Origin: Bin80 sp965215475 | GTDB taxonomy: Bacteria; Bacteroidota; Rhodothermia; Rhodothermales; Bin80 | NCBI GenBank assembly: GCA_965215475.1 | Contig: OZ244061.1 | Coordinates: 1,612,001 to 1,676,000 of the forward strand | Direction of reading: 5' to 3' | DNA: 64,000 nucleotides | Shown here: positions 1-8,440 of the stretch, one piece after another | How the letters are laid out: each line of letters begins with the position of its first letter | How positions within the stretch are numbered: the first letter of the stretch is position 1 | The notes under the pieces: model-generated | Database searches by the model: none | What the model saw: only the letters and a program-made list of their open reading frames with translations | Told to the model about the DNA's origin: nothing | Translations under genes and position numbers: made by a program

Positions 1-342
1 GCTCCAGCAATTCGAAACGTTCCTTCCAATCTCTTGAGCGAGATCATCGCCACATTCGTACTTGTATTCGCGGTGCTCTACATTGCAGAACCAGATGTGG
101 GTCTTGGCGCACTGGATGCACTTCCCGTTGGTATTATTGTTCTGGCGATTGGACTCACATTGGGAGGAACCACAGGCTATGCGATCAACCCGGCCCGTGA
201 TCTTAGCCCACGCATGATCCACGCTCTTCTCCCCATCAAAAACAAAGAGGGAAGCGACTGGAGCTATGCATGGATTCCAGTTGTGGGGCCAATCATTGGG
301 GGCTTATTGGCAGGGATCTCTTTTCTTCTTCTTGGGAGTTAA
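1..342 (+). CDS. glpF: Aquaporin / glycerol facilitator (MIP family), C-terminal part
   Basis: The reading frame is open from base 1, so the gene starts outside the window and only about 113 C-terminal residues are seen. The second pore signature NPARD is present (GYAINPARDLSPR), flanked by hydrophobic segments that correspond to the last membrane helices. The D after NPAR is the form typical of glycerol-conducting GlpF-type channels rather than strict water channels. It ends with a hydrophobic helix (VVGPIIGGLLAGISFLLLGS) as expected for the family. Role: facilitated diffusion of glycerol across the inner membrane. A TTG at 34 could be read as a start, but the frame upstream also matches the family, so it is internal. 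Confidence 0.9.
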   Translation, partial: APAIRNVPSNLLSEIIATFVLVFAVLYIAEPDVGLGALDALPVGIIVLAIGLTLGGTTGYAINPARDLSPRMIHALLPIKNKEGSDWSYAWIPVVGPIIGGLLAGISFLLLGS

Positions 343-364
343 TTATGCCCGGCGGTTATATAGA

Positions 365-2236
365 CTAACGAGTACGTACAATGGCCTGAGTAACACGGAG
401 TTGATCTGTACTCAGAACGACCCAATACATCCCAATCGGGAGAACATACTCTCTTGAAGAAAGCACAAATGAATGTCTCCCAGGCGGTTTGAATTCGTCC
501 TCTACTAACGTGGCAACACTGCGCCCAATCGTATCGAATATCTGTAATGTAATGGGACTGGCAGTTTGCAGAGAATAGTCAACCTGTACTTGTTCATTGA
601 ATATAGTAGGATATGCTTCAATGCTCAGATTTTCAATGTCAGGAATCACCTCCAAGGAGGTGGCTACTGGAGACGCCACCATATCACTCGCTCCACTTTC
701 TATTGAATTATCACTGACAGATCGCACAAAATACCACTGTTTCCCCTCATCCGTGTTTGGAGTATCCTTAAACTCGGTTTCCCCGGTTAAGGCAATGAGG
801 TTTCTTGTATCTTCTGCAGCTAAATCTGCATTTGGCTTTGCCTCACTGTGCACCCGATATACCGTATAGCGCAAGGGCGAATCACCAAACACGTCCCAAG
901 TCAGTACGACTGAATTCCCATCTTTTTTGGCAACTAGATTGAACGGGACCGAGGGTGGAGTTTGATCCTTCCATTCCATGGATGGCGGTAAGGAAGGAAA
1001 TTTGTATAATCCCCTCCGTATGATCTGCGAAAAACGAAACGCTCGAAATGGTTGCAAATGGGTTGCACGGAAAAAGACACTCCCTAAAATATCAGGATGA
1101 TTGCGATTAAATTCAACCTGTTTGGGAATCTGTGTGGCATTGAAGTCGGTCCCGGCCCTATACAGTGCATGGCCCGTATATAAGTGACGATCCTCAGATG
1201 CACTGGCCCACCACCTTGCCAATCTCGCATAATCCTGTTCGCCTCCGAGAGCCCAATACAATTGTGGAACCAGATAGTCTATCGTCTTCCGCTTGATCCA
1301 TTCCGTTGCATCCGCAAAGATTCGGTTATATGCATCCAGTCCACTGATCCCTCGTGGTACTCCATTTCTCCAAATTCCAAACGGACTGATTCCAAACTTC
1401 AACGATGAGTCATATGTGCGCAAACTATCCGCAATCTGTGCGACCAGTAGATTGACATTGTCTCGCCGCCACTCGTTAATGTCGGTGAAACCTCGACCTT
1501 CCCGCTCGAATGTCTCTCGATCTGGGCTGTTGGAAAGAGTAAAATGATTTGGTGGGTAAGGATAGAAATAATCATCAAAATGAACCCCATCCACATCATA
1601 ACGTCGAGCAAGATCCATCACGATCATAGATACATAATCTCGCACAGCTTGTCTGCCTGGATCTAGATATGCATTGGATCCAGATCTGTATGTCCACTCC
1701 GGATGGGTTTTTATGATATGATTATTGGCTACGTCCCAACTAGCATTCGTCGCATGCACTCGGTAAGGATTGACCCACGCGTGCACTTCCATCCCACGAA
1801 GGTGAGCCTCTTCAACCGTAAAGCTCAGAGGGTCATAACTCGGTGCTCTTCCTTGAACACCAGTGAGAAGGTGCGACCACGGCTCATAATTGGATTCATA
1901 CATCGCATCTCCAAAGGAACGAACCTGAAAGAACACTGCGTTGATCCCTGCGTCCTTGAGATAATCCAATAATCGCTTCATCCGATCTTTCTGCCCTTTT
2001 TCATTCCTGTGTCCGGATGGCCAATCTAGATCCCAGGCCGTTGCAATCCAGGCCCCACGAAATTCATATTTCGGGGGATCAATGTCCTGAGCATACGTAC
2101 TTCTGACCGGAAACATCCCAAATAAGAGGATCAAAAGAAACGCGTAAATACAAAACCTCAAATACGAACTCCATGCCTTCGTAAAACGATTCCCCCAAAG
2201 CAAATGGATAAACATGCTCCAACTAAATACACACAT
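365..2236 (-). CDS. Secreted GHL10-family glycoside-hydrolase-like protein with T9SS sorting domain
   Basis: 623 residues. A hydrophobic export segment lies at about 27-49 and ends in a plausible cleavage site (RSTYAQ). Residues about 55-400 match the glycosyl-hydrolase-like 10 (DUF187/YngK) TIM barrel: FRGAWIATAWDLDWPS, VFFQVRSFGDAMY, HAWVNPYRVHA and the acidic DGVHFDDYFYP strand near residue 216. A fibronectin type III-like domain follows (about 425-515). The last 90 residues form a type IX sorting domain (AYPTIFNEQVQVDYSL, IFDTIGRSVATLVE, GMYWVVL). The protein is therefore likely secreted or surface-attached. The substrate is unknown; family members act on peptidoglycan-like or other amino-sugar glycans. 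It converges with the upstream aquaporin gene, with only 22 bp between. Confidence 0.85.
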   Translation of the reverse strand: MCVFSWSMFIHLLWGNRFTKAWSSYLRFCIYAFLLILLFGMFPVRSTYAQDIDPPKYEFRGAWIATAWDLDWPSGHRNEKGQKDRMKRLLDYLKDAGINAVFFQVRSFGDAMYESNYEPWSHLLTGVQGRAPSYDPLSFTVEEAHLRGMEVHAWVNPYRVHATNASWDVANNHIIKTHPEWTYRSGSNAYLDPGRQAVRDYVSMIVMDLARRYDVDGVHFDDYFYPYPPNHFTLSNSPDRETFEREGRGFTDINEWRRDNVNLLVAQIADSLRTYDSSLKFGISPFGIWRNGVPRGISGLDAYNRIFADATEWIKRKTIDYLVPQLYWALGGEQDYARLARWWASASEDRHLYTGHALYRAGTDFNATQIPKQVEFNRNHPDILGSVFFRATHLQPFRAFRFSQIIRRGLYKFPSLPPSMEWKDQTPPSVPFNLVAKKDGNSVVLTWDVFGDSPLRYTVYRVHSEAKPNADLAAEDTRNLIALTGETEFKDTPNTDEGKQWYFVRSVSDNSIESGASDMVASPVATSLEVIPDIENLSIEAYPTIFNEQVQVDYSLQTASPITLQIFDTIGRSVATLVEDEFKPPGRHSFVLSSREYVLPIGMYWVVLSTDQLRVTQAIVRTR

Positions 2237-2403
2237 GGCCTAGACTTGATTTGGGAACACCGTCAGATTCATGACCAAGGTAAAGAGAAAGTTCGCATTT
2301 CGCCTTGGACAATAAATATTTGGGATCCGGTGAAATGGTGATGAAAACAAAGGATTTTTGTGTGCAAAATTCGTACAGGAACCGGATTCAACGATCCAAC
2401 ATA

Positions 2404-3333
2404 TCAGAATATTTGGGGTAATTTCGTTTCCCCGTTTCCTTTTGGGATTACTCTTTCAATCTTTTCTATATAATATTTTTGGGCAATCACATTATTGCTG
2501 TAACTGTATGCAACTTCAATTCTAACTTCGCATTTGAGGGCATCACCAGGTCGAACATCTTCCTCTCTTGCCTGAAAACGATTTAGCCATTCTTTGTCCT
2601 CAATAGTTGTAGCAATATTCTTCCCTCCATATCGAAATAACCATTGACTATTACCAAGATAATCTGGTTTTTTGACGACTAGAATCATTGCCGGATCACG
2701 GTGAGAAGAAGTTTCTCGGGTTGCTTCCTTCTCTAGTTTTTCAATACTCACCTTGAACGATTGGACAAACAATATGCGTGATTCTTCAGACAACAAAAAT
2801 TCTGCCTTGTCTCCTGGTATAAGAGATTCTTTTACGGACTCAAACTTTTTGACAATCTCGATGAGATCTTCACCAGGAATTGGCGCACGGATGTCAAGGT
2901 TTTCCAGGTTAGCATCTTTTGATAATTCATAGAGATCGGATTGAATTTCGAATAGTTTTGGCGGTGATTCAGGATCATTGATCTTGTCGACCATCTGCTG
3001 AATCCCAGATGCAAGAAGAGTGCCAACAACTTGTTTAAAATCTCCGCTTTTAGTCGCTTCATGTAATCCACCTTCTTCCCATTTTGCCTTAAACCAAGTT
3101 TTAATTGAACCTGTCTCAACATCTTCCAATACAATAACAGGTTCTATTGAAAGTCCAAGGGATCCTACGAGAGAAAGACTGCATGTCTCGCAAGCTTCGA
3201 TAAATCTATACGTTGCTCCAAAAACACGTTTAGCCTTTCCCTCGTGCTTTCTATAATCTATTGCAAAACCAAAATCAGAGGCTGGTAGGCTCTCTGGTAT
3301 TTCAGAGGCTTGCGTTGTGATTGAAATGGTCAT
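2404..3333 (-). CDS. Hypothetical protein, 309 aa
   Basis: I do not recognise a family. The product is acidic-to-neutral and mostly soluble, with no signal peptide and no obvious membrane helix. The N-terminal half contains a patterned segment FGFAIDYRKHEGKAKRVFGA followed by a CETC pair and a conserved-looking VIVLEDVETGSIKTWFKAKW stretch. The C-terminal ~100 residues alternate hydrophobic residues like a beta domain (ILVVKKPDYLGNSQWLFRYG, ALKCEVRIEVAYSY). It sits alone between the GHL10 gene and an IS1634 insertion, on the same strand as both, in a region that looks accessory. Frame and length are convincing; function is not assigned. Confidence 0.65.
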   Translation of the reverse strand: MTISITTQASEIPESLPASDFGFAIDYRKHEGKAKRVFGATYRFIEACETCSLSLVGSLGLSIEPVIVLEDVETGSIKTWFKAKWEEGGLHEATKSGDFKQVVGTLLASGIQQMVDKINDPESPPKLFEIQSDLYELSKDANLENLDIRAPIPGEDLIEIVKKFESVKESLIPGDKAEFLLSEESRILFVQSFKVSIEKLEKEATRETSSHRDPAMILVVKKPDYLGNSQWLFRYGGKNIATTIEDKEWLNRFQAREEDVRPGDALKCEVRIEVAYSYSNNVIAQKYYIEKIERVIPKGNGETKLPQIF

Positions 3334-3760
3334 TATCCATCATGTGCTTGGCACAGTTGCAATTTTCGATTCAACTCCTCACGTGTCGGCTCGTACCCCT
3401 CCCTTTGGTAGTAGGCTTGTTGTTAGATCTTATACCAGGTATAAAATTTTCATTGTTTCCCAAGATAAGGACATTATACATTATCACTGTATAAAAATCG
3501 GAGGATCAGCGTCGATCTCATTCACCACTTCCCCCCGCAACTCGATAGATTCTTCCGTCAGTTCCGTGTACCCCTCCATTACGGTATGTACGTTTGGCTA
3601 GGCTTCCGCGCTTGATGCTTTTACCTCTGCCAATGCAGTCGGGACTTTCTTTTATCGACATATCCTGATAGCCCAGCGGAGCAAGGAAACGCCAACATAA
3701 TTCGAATATTCATAATGTTATATTGCTGTCCAGGAATTACGAATCTTCACTAATACATAA
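3334..3760. other. Intergenic region between hypothetical gene and IS1634
   Basis: About 430 bp with no convincing gene. Short minus-strand frames are broken by stops, and nothing resembles a tRNA or a terminator with a T-tract. The last six bases (ACATAA, 3755-3760) are the left copy of the IS target duplication. Confidence 0.6.
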
Positions 3761-5852
3761 CAAAACTTAACCCTATTTTTTTCTGAAAAAAGCGCAGATT
3801 TCCCGCACCATTTGGATGGATTTTTTAAAAAATGATGTTGTTCAAGGAGCAATGGCGGGAGTCTGATTCGGTTTGATGAACCGAATCAACACAGAGACTT
3901 GATCTTCAGAAGTTTGAATACTTGACGTTGGGTCGGGGTCAGTTCATTGTCCACAAACTTCACTTCGTGATCCTCGTCGGCCTTTACGTTTAGAACGCCC
4001 GTTACACGGCATACCCCAGAGAGTTCTTCCATGATGGACTCAAAACTCTTGGGTCTTTCCGCGTCTTTGGTCTTCTTGTTGTGTGCGTTCCTGTTTGCAT
4101 TCTTGGACGGCTTCACCATATTCTCTCTCTGGGCTCTTTTTGCTTCCAGATCCTCTTCGGCAAACGTGATGGGGGCAAGTTTCTTTCGTAGATGGTATTC
4201 TACATAATAGGCCAGCATACATAAGAAGACATGAGCAATGACCCGCTCGGATTTGACATGATGGATGGGGCGTACGCGCAGGGAGATGGATTTCATCACG
4301 CGGAAGGCGCGTTCTACGGTGGACAATCGTTTGTAGTCCGACACCAACTGCTCAGCGGGCTGTTTCAAGCTGGACCGGATCGCATAGACCCCATCCAGGC
4401 GCTCGGCCCTCTGAATCGCCTCCGCATTATGGGTATACGAGAAATACCCTTCCTCGATCTCAAGGAGATAGAATTTCTTTAATTTGTGTTTCCCCAGTGC
4501 ACGCTCCACGCGCATTCCAATCTTGGCCTTGTCTTTGAGTCGGCGGGGTGTACGGGTGGTTGCCGCAAGGATCTGGTCCAATTTTGCGTCGGCCTTCGCC
4601 AAAAGATCCTCACGGGTTTTCTTAGTCTTTGCCGCCTGAAAGGGGTTCCTGCATAGCACGAGGCGTTCCTTGGGATAGAGATCGCTTTGAATCTCCACCA
4701 GATCCTGTTGGTCAAACAAGCTCATTTGCGTTTTCTCTTGCTCCACCACCTCACGGATCTCCTGTTTTTGCATGCCCGTAATCCAATCCAACCCCACAGG
4801 GATGATCTCCTCCTGAATCTGTTTCTGCTTCAAAAGCCCGCGATCTCCGACCAAGATCACATGCTTGAACCCAAACGTATTTTGGAGCTTGGAGATCTGA
4901 GCGCCAAGGGTCTTGATATCGGGGGTATTGCCAGGAAAGACGTCTACGGAGACCGGACATCCTTCCTTATCGGTCATCAATCCATACACAATTTGTTTTT
5001 TCCCTTTTTTCTTGTCCCGGTTATAGCCATATGCTCCAAATGCATTTTTATCGCCCTCCAAGTAGCTGCTGGTCACATCATACAGCACCATTCCACCTTC
5101 GGTGAGATGGCGTTTGGCTAACTTGCATTCGATCTTGGTCTTGCAGGCGGCCAATTCATCCATGGCCTCATAGAGATCATTCTGGTCCACATGCTTGAGG
5201 TCAAGTTCTTCATGGAGCGTTGTGATACAGCTGGTCTTGTCCAACATGTCACTGGTCTGCAGTTTGCTGGCGGGCTTGATGACCCGGGCCGCAATCATGC
5301 CGAGAACCAATCGTCGAAAGCGCGAATTCTTTGGCGCAATGAGGGATGTCATTTTGAGATGCTTCATCATGTGTAGCACCACCGCAACATGCCCATGGTG
5401 CCGGGTACGCTGGGTGTGCAGTGCCTCCTTGAAGGACTGGATGGCATGGCCTCCCTGCAAGAGCGTTCGCAGTCCTTCGCGAATGGGTTCGGGAAGGTGC
5501 GTTACATTGGCGATGGTGTTTTTGATGGTTCGTTTGCCGTCTCGCGTGGAGGTTCGCACGAGCCAGGTGGAGGGGGAATTGCGATTCGGAATTTCGGCTA
5601 AATACATGGGCTCAAATAGGTTTGTTAAAACGTAAATATACGACATAAATTGCAATAAATAACCCAAAATCAGCAAATATTTACATGGGCGCACTTTTTA
5701 AAATGAATCTGGGGATCAAAAACGCACAAAAACATATGCTTAGCATACACAAAAAGGCAGATTCAGACCGAAAAACGGGGCGGAGGAAGGGAAAAAGAGG
5801 ACGTTTTTAACCAAAAAATCCTACGTTCAGGAAAAAATAGGGTTAAGTTTTG
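3761..5852 (-). mobile_element. IS1634-family insertion sequence, copy A (complete)
   Basis: 2,092 bp bounded by inverted repeats that start CAAAACTTAACCCTATTTTT at both ends (about 26 of 27 bp match, reading inward). The six bases ACATAA occur directly before base 3761 and directly after base 5852, a perfect 6-bp target-site duplication. The element contains one long transposase gene on the minus strand. A second, shorter copy lies at 41923-43800 in the opposite orientation. This copy has about 214 bp more leader sequence between the upstream repeat and the transposase start than copy B. Confidence 0.92.
3886..5607 (-). CDS. IS1634-family transposase, copy A
   Basis: 573 residues counted from MYLAEIPNR, the start shared with copy B; the frame is open 29 codons further upstream, but that stretch has no counterpart in copy B. 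DDE-type (RNase H fold) transposase: first acidic residue in VLYDVTSSYLEG, second in LVGDRGLLKQ, and the glutamate in LSTVERAFRVMKS. The C-terminal region is charged and rich in K and R. No stop or frameshift is seen, so the enzyme may be active, in keeping with the perfect target duplication around the element. It differs from copy B by a three-residue insertion (DKT near SDML) and scattered substitutions. Confidence 0.92.
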   Translation of the reverse strand: MYLAEIPNRNSPSTWLVRTSTRDGKRTIKNTIANVTHLPEPIREGLRTLLQGGHAIQSFKEALHTQRTRHHGHVAVVLHMMKHLKMTSLIAPKNSRFRRLVLGMIAARVIKPASKLQTSDMLDKTSCITTLHEELDLKHVDQNDLYEAMDELAACKTKIECKLAKRHLTEGGMVLYDVTSSYLEGDKNAFGAYGYNRDKKKGKKQIVYGLMTDKEGCPVSVDVFPGNTPDIKTLGAQISKLQNTFGFKHVILVGDRGLLKQKQIQEEIIPVGLDWITGMQKQEIREVVEQEKTQMSLFDQQDLVEIQSDLYPKERLVLCRNPFQAAKTKKTREDLLAKADAKLDQILAATTRTPRRLKDKAKIGMRVERALGKHKLKKFYLLEIEEGYFSYTHNAEAIQRAERLDGVYAIRSSLKQPAEQLVSDYKRLSTVERAFRVMKSISLRVRPIHHVKSERVIAHVFLCMLAYYVEYHLRKKLAPITFAEEDLEAKRAQRENMVKPSKNANRNAHNKKTKDAERPKSFESIMEELSGVCRVTGVLNVKADEDHEVKFVDNELTPTQRQVFKLLKIKSLC

Positions 5853-5967
5853 ACATAAACTCTTTTACCGATTCTTGTATCCTTTATTTAATCTTTGGAC
5901 TTGACTCAGCTAAGAAACTCCGCCACATCGGAGATATACGATCCAGATGGATCAAACGATGTCTTCT

Positions 5968-7533
5968 TTAATGATCCGAAACCGAAAGTATCTTCGCAAC
6001 TTGGGGATCCGCGTTTTGCCAGTTTTTCTCTAACATGGACTTTGCTTCCTGGTATATTTCTTGATTTCCCTCCATCTTTGCGGCTGTAGATAAACCGATA
6101 AGAGACCGCGACCGTCCTGGTGCTCTTGCTAAAGAGGCCTGAAATGCCCCCATGGCATCCACACCATTATTCGCTCTGAGATAGTACTCTCCAAGAAGTT
6201 CATGCGTAGGCTTTGCAGGTATTGGAGGACCGTAGTCTAGCGGGCGTTCTTCTTCAATTTTCGCTGCAATCTCAAGAAGCACAATCGCCTCATCCAGATC
6301 CCCCTCTAACATCAATAAGTGAGCCTTCAACTGATGCTGCAATAATAAACTCACCTCATCCTCCAGATCCATCATCCGATTTAGTGCTTGGCGAGCACCT
6401 TCTTCATCACGGTCCGCTAGAGCGGCCTTGCCCCTGATAAATAGAATATTCGCCTTGCTTATCGCGGACATGCCTTCTAGGCCAAACTCCATTCTTGCAT
6501 ATTTGGAATCCCACTGCTTGGTCTCTGCAAGATGAGTTGCCGCCATCATGACCGTATATCTCCGTGTTGACTTACGATCGCCACCTTCTTTCCGATCATT
6601 GATCATGGCCTGCATCAACTGCTCTGCTTCTGAATAGCGACCAAGCTGTGAATATGCATAGGCCAGCCAATGTCTTGCGTGGAAGGAACGTTCATTCACA
6701 CTTAGCTTCTTACGCTGTACACGCGCATCACTTGCAGCATAGGATGCTTCGTTGGCTGATGCCATCTCTGGCCACATTCCCATGGCCGTAAAAATATGTG
6801 ACGGCATATGTAGCGCATGAGCCGCTTCAGGTGCAATGGTTCCATAGACTCGAGCGGCACGTAACCCAAGGGGGGCATGAATCGGATCATCATAGGCATG
6901 AATCAAATAATGCGCAGCTCCTGGATGTTGTGGGTTCTTGGCAAAAACTTCTTCAACAATTGCAGCGGCACGCATATACAACCTGTAGTTCCGGCCATCG
7001 TGGGCCAACCCCAAGATGGAAAGTGCGTGAAATGCTGCTGCATCCAGATCTTCTGGATACCTCATTGCTAGAGCCCCCATCTTCTTTTCATATGCAAAAT
7101 CTCGCTCCTTCTTGTCTCCTTTACCAAAGTATAAGGTCTCAAGGGTAAGCAGATAATCTTTCTCACGTTGTGTCGGTGCTTTTTTAAGCCGTCCCTCCAC
7201 ATCCGGGGCCAACTCTTCAAGTACACGGCGACCATCCTCCGTATCCTGCTGCATCCAGATTGGATGATTATGAGTCATGGCCTCTCCCCAATATGCCATT
7301 GCAAAATCTGGGTCAATCCGACGAGCCTCTGCAAACGCCTCCCGAGCATCAACATATTCAAAACTGTGCAATAGCAAGATCCCCCTCGAAAACTCCTCCT
7401 GTGCCTTCATCGAACCTGAATTTTCGAATGTTGTATTCCCCAATCCTGTTACTTGGGCCCCCGATGAATAAGCAATGCAAAAAAGGAGGAGGAACAGGAG
7501 TAGCGAACTACGGACTATCATTTTACAATACAT
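5968..7533 (-). CDS. Exported TPR-repeat protein
   Basis: 521 residues. It begins with a signal peptide (IVRSSLLLFLLLFCIAYSSGAQ); translation may start at the first ATG (7533) or four codons later. The body is made of helical tetratricopeptide-like repeats, e.g. AQEEFSRGILLLHSFEYVDAREAFAEAR, DFAMAYWGEAMTHNHPIW, AAHYLIHAYDDPIHAPLGL and ALHMPSHIFTAMGMW. The H-rich, W-rich segments are typical of a widespread family of periplasmic TPR proteins of unknown function. The start codon overlaps the aroE stop (TAATG), which implies translational coupling, although no functional link to shikimate synthesis is evident. Confidence 0.8.
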   Translation of the reverse strand: MYCKMIVRSSLLLFLLLFCIAYSSGAQVTGLGNTTFENSGSMKAQEEFSRGILLLHSFEYVDAREAFAEARRIDPDFAMAYWGEAMTHNHPIWMQQDTEDGRRVLEELAPDVEGRLKKAPTQREKDYLLTLETLYFGKGDKKERDFAYEKKMGALAMRYPEDLDAAAFHALSILGLAHDGRNYRLYMRAAAIVEEVFAKNPQHPGAAHYLIHAYDDPIHAPLGLRAARVYGTIAPEAAHALHMPSHIFTAMGMWPEMASANEASYAASDARVQRKKLSVNERSFHARHWLAYAYSQLGRYSEAEQLMQAMINDRKEGGDRKSTRRYTVMMAATHLAETKQWDSKYARMEFGLEGMSAISKANILFIRGKAALADRDEEGARQALNRMMDLEDEVSLLLQHQLKAHLLMLEGDLDEAIVLLEIAAKIEEERPLDYGPPIPAKPTHELLGEYYLRANNGVDAMGAFQASLARAPGRSRSLIGLSTAAKMEGNQEIYQEAKSMLEKNWQNADPQVAKILSVSDH

Positions 7534-8384
7534 TATGCGTCAAACAGTTTACTTAAAGTATTACGTACAACATCAATGGGCATTTCCCGGCTTGTCCACT
7601 GCCTGTATGCAGCGGCAGCTTGCTCGATAAACATCGTTAGTCCACCGATCGTCATTGATCCGCGATCAGCGGCCTCTTGAAGTAATCGGGTACGATGTGG
7701 GCGATAGACCAAGTCATACACGATCTGGCCTGAGCTAAAATCCTCTTTCTGTTCCCAAGGAGTTTCCGCGCCATTTGGGTACATGCCTATTGGAGTACAA
7801 TTTATGATCAATTTGCTTTTTCTGAGATACTTTGATGCAGAATTGAAATCACATATCTCCAAATGATCCCCCCAAGAAGAAAAATCATTGGCTAATTTTT
7901 CGGCCTGTCTGATTCTTCGTGCGACCAACGTTAATGGATTGGGCGAGTAATCTCTCAGCAAGGCATAGGCAGCCGCTCGAGCCGCACCGCCTGCGCCAAG
8001 AAGCGTGATCGGGGTCCCCTGTAAGTCCAAATCTTTCAGAGGTGCTAGAAATCCCTCACTATCTGTGTTGTCTCCATGGAGATGATCCCCTTTACATACT
8101 ATGGTATTCACAGCCCCGATAGCCTTGGCCGTATCAGAAAGAGAGTCCATATAGGGGAGCACGGTCTCCTTATGCGGAATGGTTACATTGGCTCCGGCGA
8201 ACCCAAAGGCATTCATCGCTTGGATAGCCTTTGATACCCTATCTGGTAGAAGATTTATTGCTACATATACATAATTTAATTCTTGTTGTTGGAAGGCCGT
8301 ATTATGAATAACCGGCGATAATGAATGATGAACCGGATGTCCAAAAATGGCAATGACTCGGGTTTTTGCGTCAGGAAAAACCAT
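7533..8384 (-). CDS. aroE: Shikimate dehydrogenase
   Basis: 283 residues, the usual length. Catalyses NADPH-dependent reduction of 3-dehydroshikimate to shikimate in the aromatic amino acid pathway. N-terminal substrate-binding motif GHPVHHSLSPVIHN, the NVTIPHKE catalytic-lysine segment, DNTDSEGF, and the nucleotide-binding loop LLGAGGAARAAAYAL are all present; INCTPIGMYPN and the C-terminal GGLTMFIEQAA also match. It lies 56 bp downstream of the antiporter gene and overlaps the TPR gene by one base, so the three may be co-transcribed. aroB lies separately at 52 kb. Confidence 0.96.
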   Translation of the reverse strand: MVFPDAKTRVIAIFGHPVHHSLSPVIHNTAFQQQELNYVYVAINLLPDRVSKAIQAMNAFGFAGANVTIPHKETVLPYMDSLSDTAKAIGAVNTIVCKGDHLHGDNTDSEGFLAPLKDLDLQGTPITLLGAGGAARAAAYALLRDYSPNPLTLVARRIRQAEKLANDFSSWGDHLEICDFNSASKYLRKSKLIINCTPIGMYPNGAETPWEQKEDFSSGQIVYDLVYRPHRTRLLQEAADRGSMTIGGLTMFIEQAAAAYRQWTSREMPIDVVRNTLSKLFDA

Positions 8385-8440
8385 TTTAGAAACTCCGTGT
8401 AGTCGTCATTACATACATACTCAAAATTGTAAGCGAATTT

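Noticed and set aside
3317..3601. Plus-strand ORF of 94 codons upstream of IS1634
   Set aside because: No family resemblance or signal; it overlaps the start of the minus-strand hypothetical gene.
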